The notes under the pieces: generated by a model | The model's input: only the letters and a program-made list of their open reading frames with translations | Told to the model about the DNA's origin: nothing | Database searches by the model: none | Made by a program: the position numbers and the translations under genes | In this document: in pieces, positions 19,003-21,638 of the stretch | Layout: every line of letters starts with the position of its first letter | Numbering within the stretch: position 1 is the first letter of the stretch | Assembly: GCA_016800925.1 (NCBI GenBank) | Contig: JABCPU010000912.1 | Span: 1 to 21,638, forward strand | DNA from: Suillus spraguei | Taxonomy: Eukaryota > Basidiomycota > Agaricomycetes > Boletales > Suillaceae | Length of the DNA stretch: 21,638 bases | Reading direction: 5' to 3'

Positions 19003-19374
19003 CGGATTGTGTCAGGTGAGCCAGCTATATCCGAGAACGATATAACATGAGGAATCCAAAGGGGTGACGTAGAACGTGTTGGAAGTGATTACACTGGAGG
19101 AGAATCGGACGGATAAGTTTATGGCTTCGACAATATTGTTATTGCATGTACCATCAAATAAACGGAGCGGAAGTGGAGGAATCTGATAGGTAGGAATTTT
19201 ATGTTTCGGACGAAATCAGTGTCTATGAAGCAGTGGGAGGAACCACAGTCTATGAGGGCCGGAAAGTCAGATATATTGGAGAAAGACGGAAGAGAGACAT
19301 ATGGACACAGAGAGTTCGGATCAGGAAGAGTTACAGCCTTGAGTCGTAGTTCCATTGCACGGGTTGGGGCCAAC
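19003..19374 (-). pseudogene. Element A aspartic protease
   Basis: The active-site block FPALIDCGSSHCFIDTDFV (near 19190-19250) has Cys in place of the Ser or Thr usual before Gly (DCGSS instead of DSGAS), which could itself abolish activity. It is preceded by VALAPTRAMELRLKAV and a PDPNSLCPYVSLPSF segment. The frame breaks after about 90 codons near 19119, before the C-terminal block. Upstream it runs into LTR-A3. Confidence 0.8.
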
Positions 19375-19379
19375 GCGAC
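19375..19379. other. Target site duplication of LTR-A3, left copy
   Basis: GCGAC, identical to 20802-20806; five bases is the usual length for Ty3/gypsy integration. Confidence 0.8.
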
Positions 19380-19830
19380 TGTTACGACCATGCAAAACCG
19401 GAGATTAGTAAGAAGTCCTGGTCTTACATGGGGTTGTATCGGAGGGTTGTAAAGTCAAAGGGGCTTGGCCTCAGCTCGTACGCTGTGCCCCTTACCCGAG
19501 TATGTGCCCTTAATTTCGGATGAAGTCCAAGGGAGAGTTCTGGTGAAGTCTGGATGGAGGGTCCAGACGAACTCTAAGGCAGGATAGCTCGACAGAGCTC
19601 CGATGGACTTCCGGATGAGCGCGGGAATGCGCCGGAACTATTTCCGGAAGGTAGGGAGTAATGGTAACACTACTGGAACAAGCTCCAAGTAGAACGGATG
19701 AAGGATGGACCGCTGGACAAAGTCCAGGGCAGGATAGGAGCAGAGCTCCGGAGGGAAAGATGATCCATAGATGTTAGAGGATAGGATAGGATGGATCCGA
19801 AGGACTAGGGGTCCGAAGGTCCGGAGCTCG

Positions 19831-20034
19831 GAGGAGCGGAGGAGCGGAGGAGCGGAGGAGCGGAGGAGCGGAGGAGCGGAGGAGCGGAGGAGCGGAGGAG
19901 CGGAGGAGCGGAGGAGCGGAGGAGCGGAGGAGCGGAGGAGCGGAGGAGCGGAGGAGCGGAGGAGCGGAGGAGCGGAGGAGCGGAGGAGCAGAGGAGCAGA
20001 GGAGCAGAGGAGCAGATGATCGGATGAGCGGAGC
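19831..20034 (+). repeat. 9-bp minisatellite (GAGGAGCGG)n in LTR-A3
   Basis: About 17 essentially perfect units to 19989, then about four with CA instead of CG and a degenerate end. This is the same locus as the much shorter arrays in LTR-A1 and LTR-A2. Long Ser/Pro/Leu or Arg/Gly/Glu open frames over it are artefacts. Confidence 0.95.
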
Positions 20035-20412
20035 TCTGCGGATCTTAGAGGGAGTGTTGGCTACTAGAGAGGAAGTAGGTTCGGATATGGTGTAGAGATA
20101 GTATAGACTACTCCGGACAAGGTCCAGAATAGAAACAGACAGTATAAGACTACCAAAGGTAGAGTCGGAGGTGAAACAGGTGATAGACAGAGATGGACGA
20201 AGTCCGAAAAGATTATAGGACATAGGATCAAAGCTCCGGCCTAGGGAGTGATCCCATAGGCCTGAGTTGGAAGCTTACAAGGGCCAGAGCCCAAGTGCAA
20301 GAACGGAGACAGAGTTATATAGACATGATAACAGGATACAGAGTAATCAAAGGAATATACAGAAGTAGGAACAATGAAATCAGACTAAGGTCTGCAGGAG
20401 TTGTACTACAAG

Positions 20413-20420
20413 TTTATATA
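20413..20420 (-). promoter_or_regulatory. TATA box of LTR-A3
   Basis: TATATAAA on -, at the place equivalent to 371-378 of LTR-A1. Confidence 0.6.
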
Positions 20421-20647
20421 CTGTAGGAACATGCCGGAGGGTAAGTACGGGATAGTCCGAGGCTATGTCGGAAACACATTAGTAAGGACAGCGGGACATA
20501 AGGCTATGAACTCGGAGATGAAGCTTGTACAAATACTTATCAAGACGGAGGCAGAGATCACCGAGAACCGGAAGCACAGAGATACCCAGAAGCCGGAGAC
20601 ACAGGTATATTCTAAAAGGGGTAATGCGCAGGTGCGCGGGAATAGTT

Positions 20648-20740
20648 CGGATATGAACTCGGATCGGATATGGACACGGATCGGATATGGACACGGATGG
20701 ATATGGATTGGAGTGGATGGGTGGATCGGATATGTGTAGG
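20648..20740 (+). repeat. Short GGATATGGACACGGATC repeats in U3 of LTR-A3
   Basis: Three to four imperfect copies of CGGATCGGATATGGACA followed by GGATATGGATTGG and GGATCGGATATG. LTR-A1 and LTR-A2 do not have it in the corresponding outer U3, so it is a subfamily-specific expansion, possibly of a transcription factor site. Confidence 0.65.
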
Positions 20741-20801
20741 TTGGGTGTCTGGATGTCCATGGATTGGATTTGATCTAGACCTGAATGTACGGTATATGAC
20801 A

Positions 20802-20806
20802 GCGAC
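20802..20806. other. Target site duplication of LTR-A3, right copy
   Basis: GCGAC, identical to 19375-19379. Confidence 0.8.
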
Positions 20807-20839
20807 CCTCATCCCGTACGGAGTCAGGAGGGTCGCGGA

Positions 20840-21638
20840 CTAATTTTTTGCCTCATCCGAGGCTTCCGGTTCCGTTTCCGGAGTGAGCACGGTAGCATGG
20901 CCTTTGGCAGCGCGGGAAGTGGATTTGGTGCATTCCCGGCAGTGTGACCAGGTCGCCGCAGAACATACAGAGCCTTTTGTCAATACGCCTCTGACGCTCC
21001 TGGGTGGTTAGCTTTCTGTCTGCACCAACAAACGCTAGGAAGATCCGAAACTTTCGGGGCAAAGGAGGTTGTGGAGGATGTGGGTTATTGAATTTGGGTG
21101 TATCGGATACGGGCGAGTTGGAATTCGTCCGGTCAGATGTTGACTGCCTGGGAGGATTGGCAAAGGTGGTTTTACTCTCTCGGGTGACTTCGCCCCTCTG
21201 CTCCCAGTAACAGGTGTCAATGGTCTGGGCGAGAGTCTTGAAACTCCGAAAGGGTAGTGGGTTTACCCATGCGAACTAATCTCATCTTTGATTCGGGCCG
21301 GAAGTCCATTGTAGAATTGGCGTCGTAGGGCTCTGTCTCCCCATTTGCGTACTTGGGAGGCAAGTCGCTGGAATTCTACAACGTACTTGTTGATGCGCTG
21401 TCTGTCACGCATGTGGAGTTGTTCTAACTGCATTTCTGCATCTCCAGAGGGATCATGAGGTCCGAAATTGGTTTGGAGCTTGAGCATGAACTCGGAGTTC
21501 ATCCATCCAGTCCGGACGGTTGCTATATCCGTCCGAAAGGAGATCCAGTTCGAAACCACTCGAGAGCCATACCCTGAAGGTAGGATTGGGCGAAATTGAC
21601 TTTAGCGCGTCCGGAACGGAAAGCGCTAGGTTTGCTTC
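20840..21638 (-). pseudogene. Element A gag, N-terminus beyond window, zinc knuckle frameshifted
   Basis: A Retrotrans_gag capsid region is clear: FAQSYLQGMALEWF, FMLKLQTNFGPHDPSGDAE, LHMRDRQRINKYVVEFQRLA and ALRRQFYNGLPARIKDEI. After a frameshift near 21260 a Pro/Asn-rich linker is open to the nucleocapsid. The zinc knuckle starts LCMFCG, and two small frame changes within the next 40 bases are needed to reach the GHTAG and CTKS pieces of a CX2CX4HX4C motif. The end reads ATVLTPETEPEASDEAKN and stops at TAG (20842-20840). Another frameshift lies near 21560. Gag would form the particle and bind RNA. Confidence 0.85.

Larger units (their letters stand above)
19380..20801 (-). mobile_element. 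LTR-A3: intact solo LTR inserted at gag-pol junction of element A
   Basis: 1422 bp, TGTTACGACC to TATATGACA on +, which is TGTCATATAC to GGTCGTAACA on -. It is flanked by identical 5-bp GCGAC copies. It aligns with LTR-A1 over most of its length. No internal region remains, so it is a solo LTR left by LTR-LTR recombination. It contains TATATAAA (20420-20413) and two internal repeat tracts. Whether element A itself belongs to this LTR family cannot be told, because element A's own LTRs lie outside the window or are lost. Confidence 0.9.

Noticed and set aside
19771..20223. Arg/Gly/Glu-repeat (+) and Ser/Ala/Pro-repeat (-) proteins
   Set aside because: Again the 9-bp minisatellite read in different frames inside an LTR, not genes.
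1..21638. tRNA or rRNA genes
   Set aside because: No cloverleaf with A and B boxes and no rRNA-like stretch was recognised by eye on either strand; a tRNAscan-type search was not possible.

Overview
The window looks like transposon-rich DNA from a filamentous basidiomycete, probably an agaricomycete. The reasons are Ty3/gypsy retrotransposon proteins of the type common in those genomes, one split gene with introns of about 50-75 nt, and no compact array of host genes. Species cannot be named from the sequence alone. Almost everything is repeat-derived, and most coding sequence is broken by frameshifts or stops. Identity statements are by eye, not computed.

Left part (1-5349): two inverted, facing LTRs of one family (called A here). 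LTR-A1 runs 1-1269 on + and is cut by the window edge; LTR-A2 runs 4628-5349 on - and is internally deleted. Between them lie an AT-rich fold-back element with ~124-bp terminal inverted repeats (1295-2461) and a satellite-like array of about 11 units of 153-177 bp (about 2577-4445). Position 5349 to about 5745 is a 33-bp minisatellite that runs into the 3' end of a gene. That gene (5609-7318, -) is the only host-like one: a multi-exon hypothetical protein with a Trp-rich N-terminal region and a coiled-coil C-terminus.

Middle (7872-17043): chromovirus family B, all on -. The order is LTR-B1, the 3' end of one copy (8346-9580), LTR-B2, a full-length but decayed copy (gag, protease, RT, RNase H, integrase, chromodomain, then an extra ORF), and LTR-B3. 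Two features stand out. The primer binding site is complementary to an 11-nt stretch inside the element's own LTR that lies 34-35 nt after a TATA box in all three LTRs, as expected of Tf1/sushi-type self-priming. In addition, a third ORF lies between pol and the 3' LTR and encodes a coiled-coil protein with a basic cluster and two zinc knuckles.

Right part (17044-21638): a second, non-identical gypsy element on - (element A: gag, protease, RT, RNase H, start of the RNase H-integrase spacer). It is cut at 17043/17044 by LTR-B3, and a 1422-bp solo LTR of family A (19380-20801, 5-bp target duplication GCGAC) sits between gag and protease. Removing that LTR in silico puts gag, a TAG and pol in one frame. 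Its internal stops are all TGA at positions where relatives have Arg, which suggests CpG deamination of a silenced copy.

Reading: serial nested insertion, LTR-LTR recombination and minisatellite expansion in a silenced region. The best candidates for something not well described are the zinc-knuckle third ORF of element B and the mosaic of the fold-back element plus satellite between inverted LTRs.
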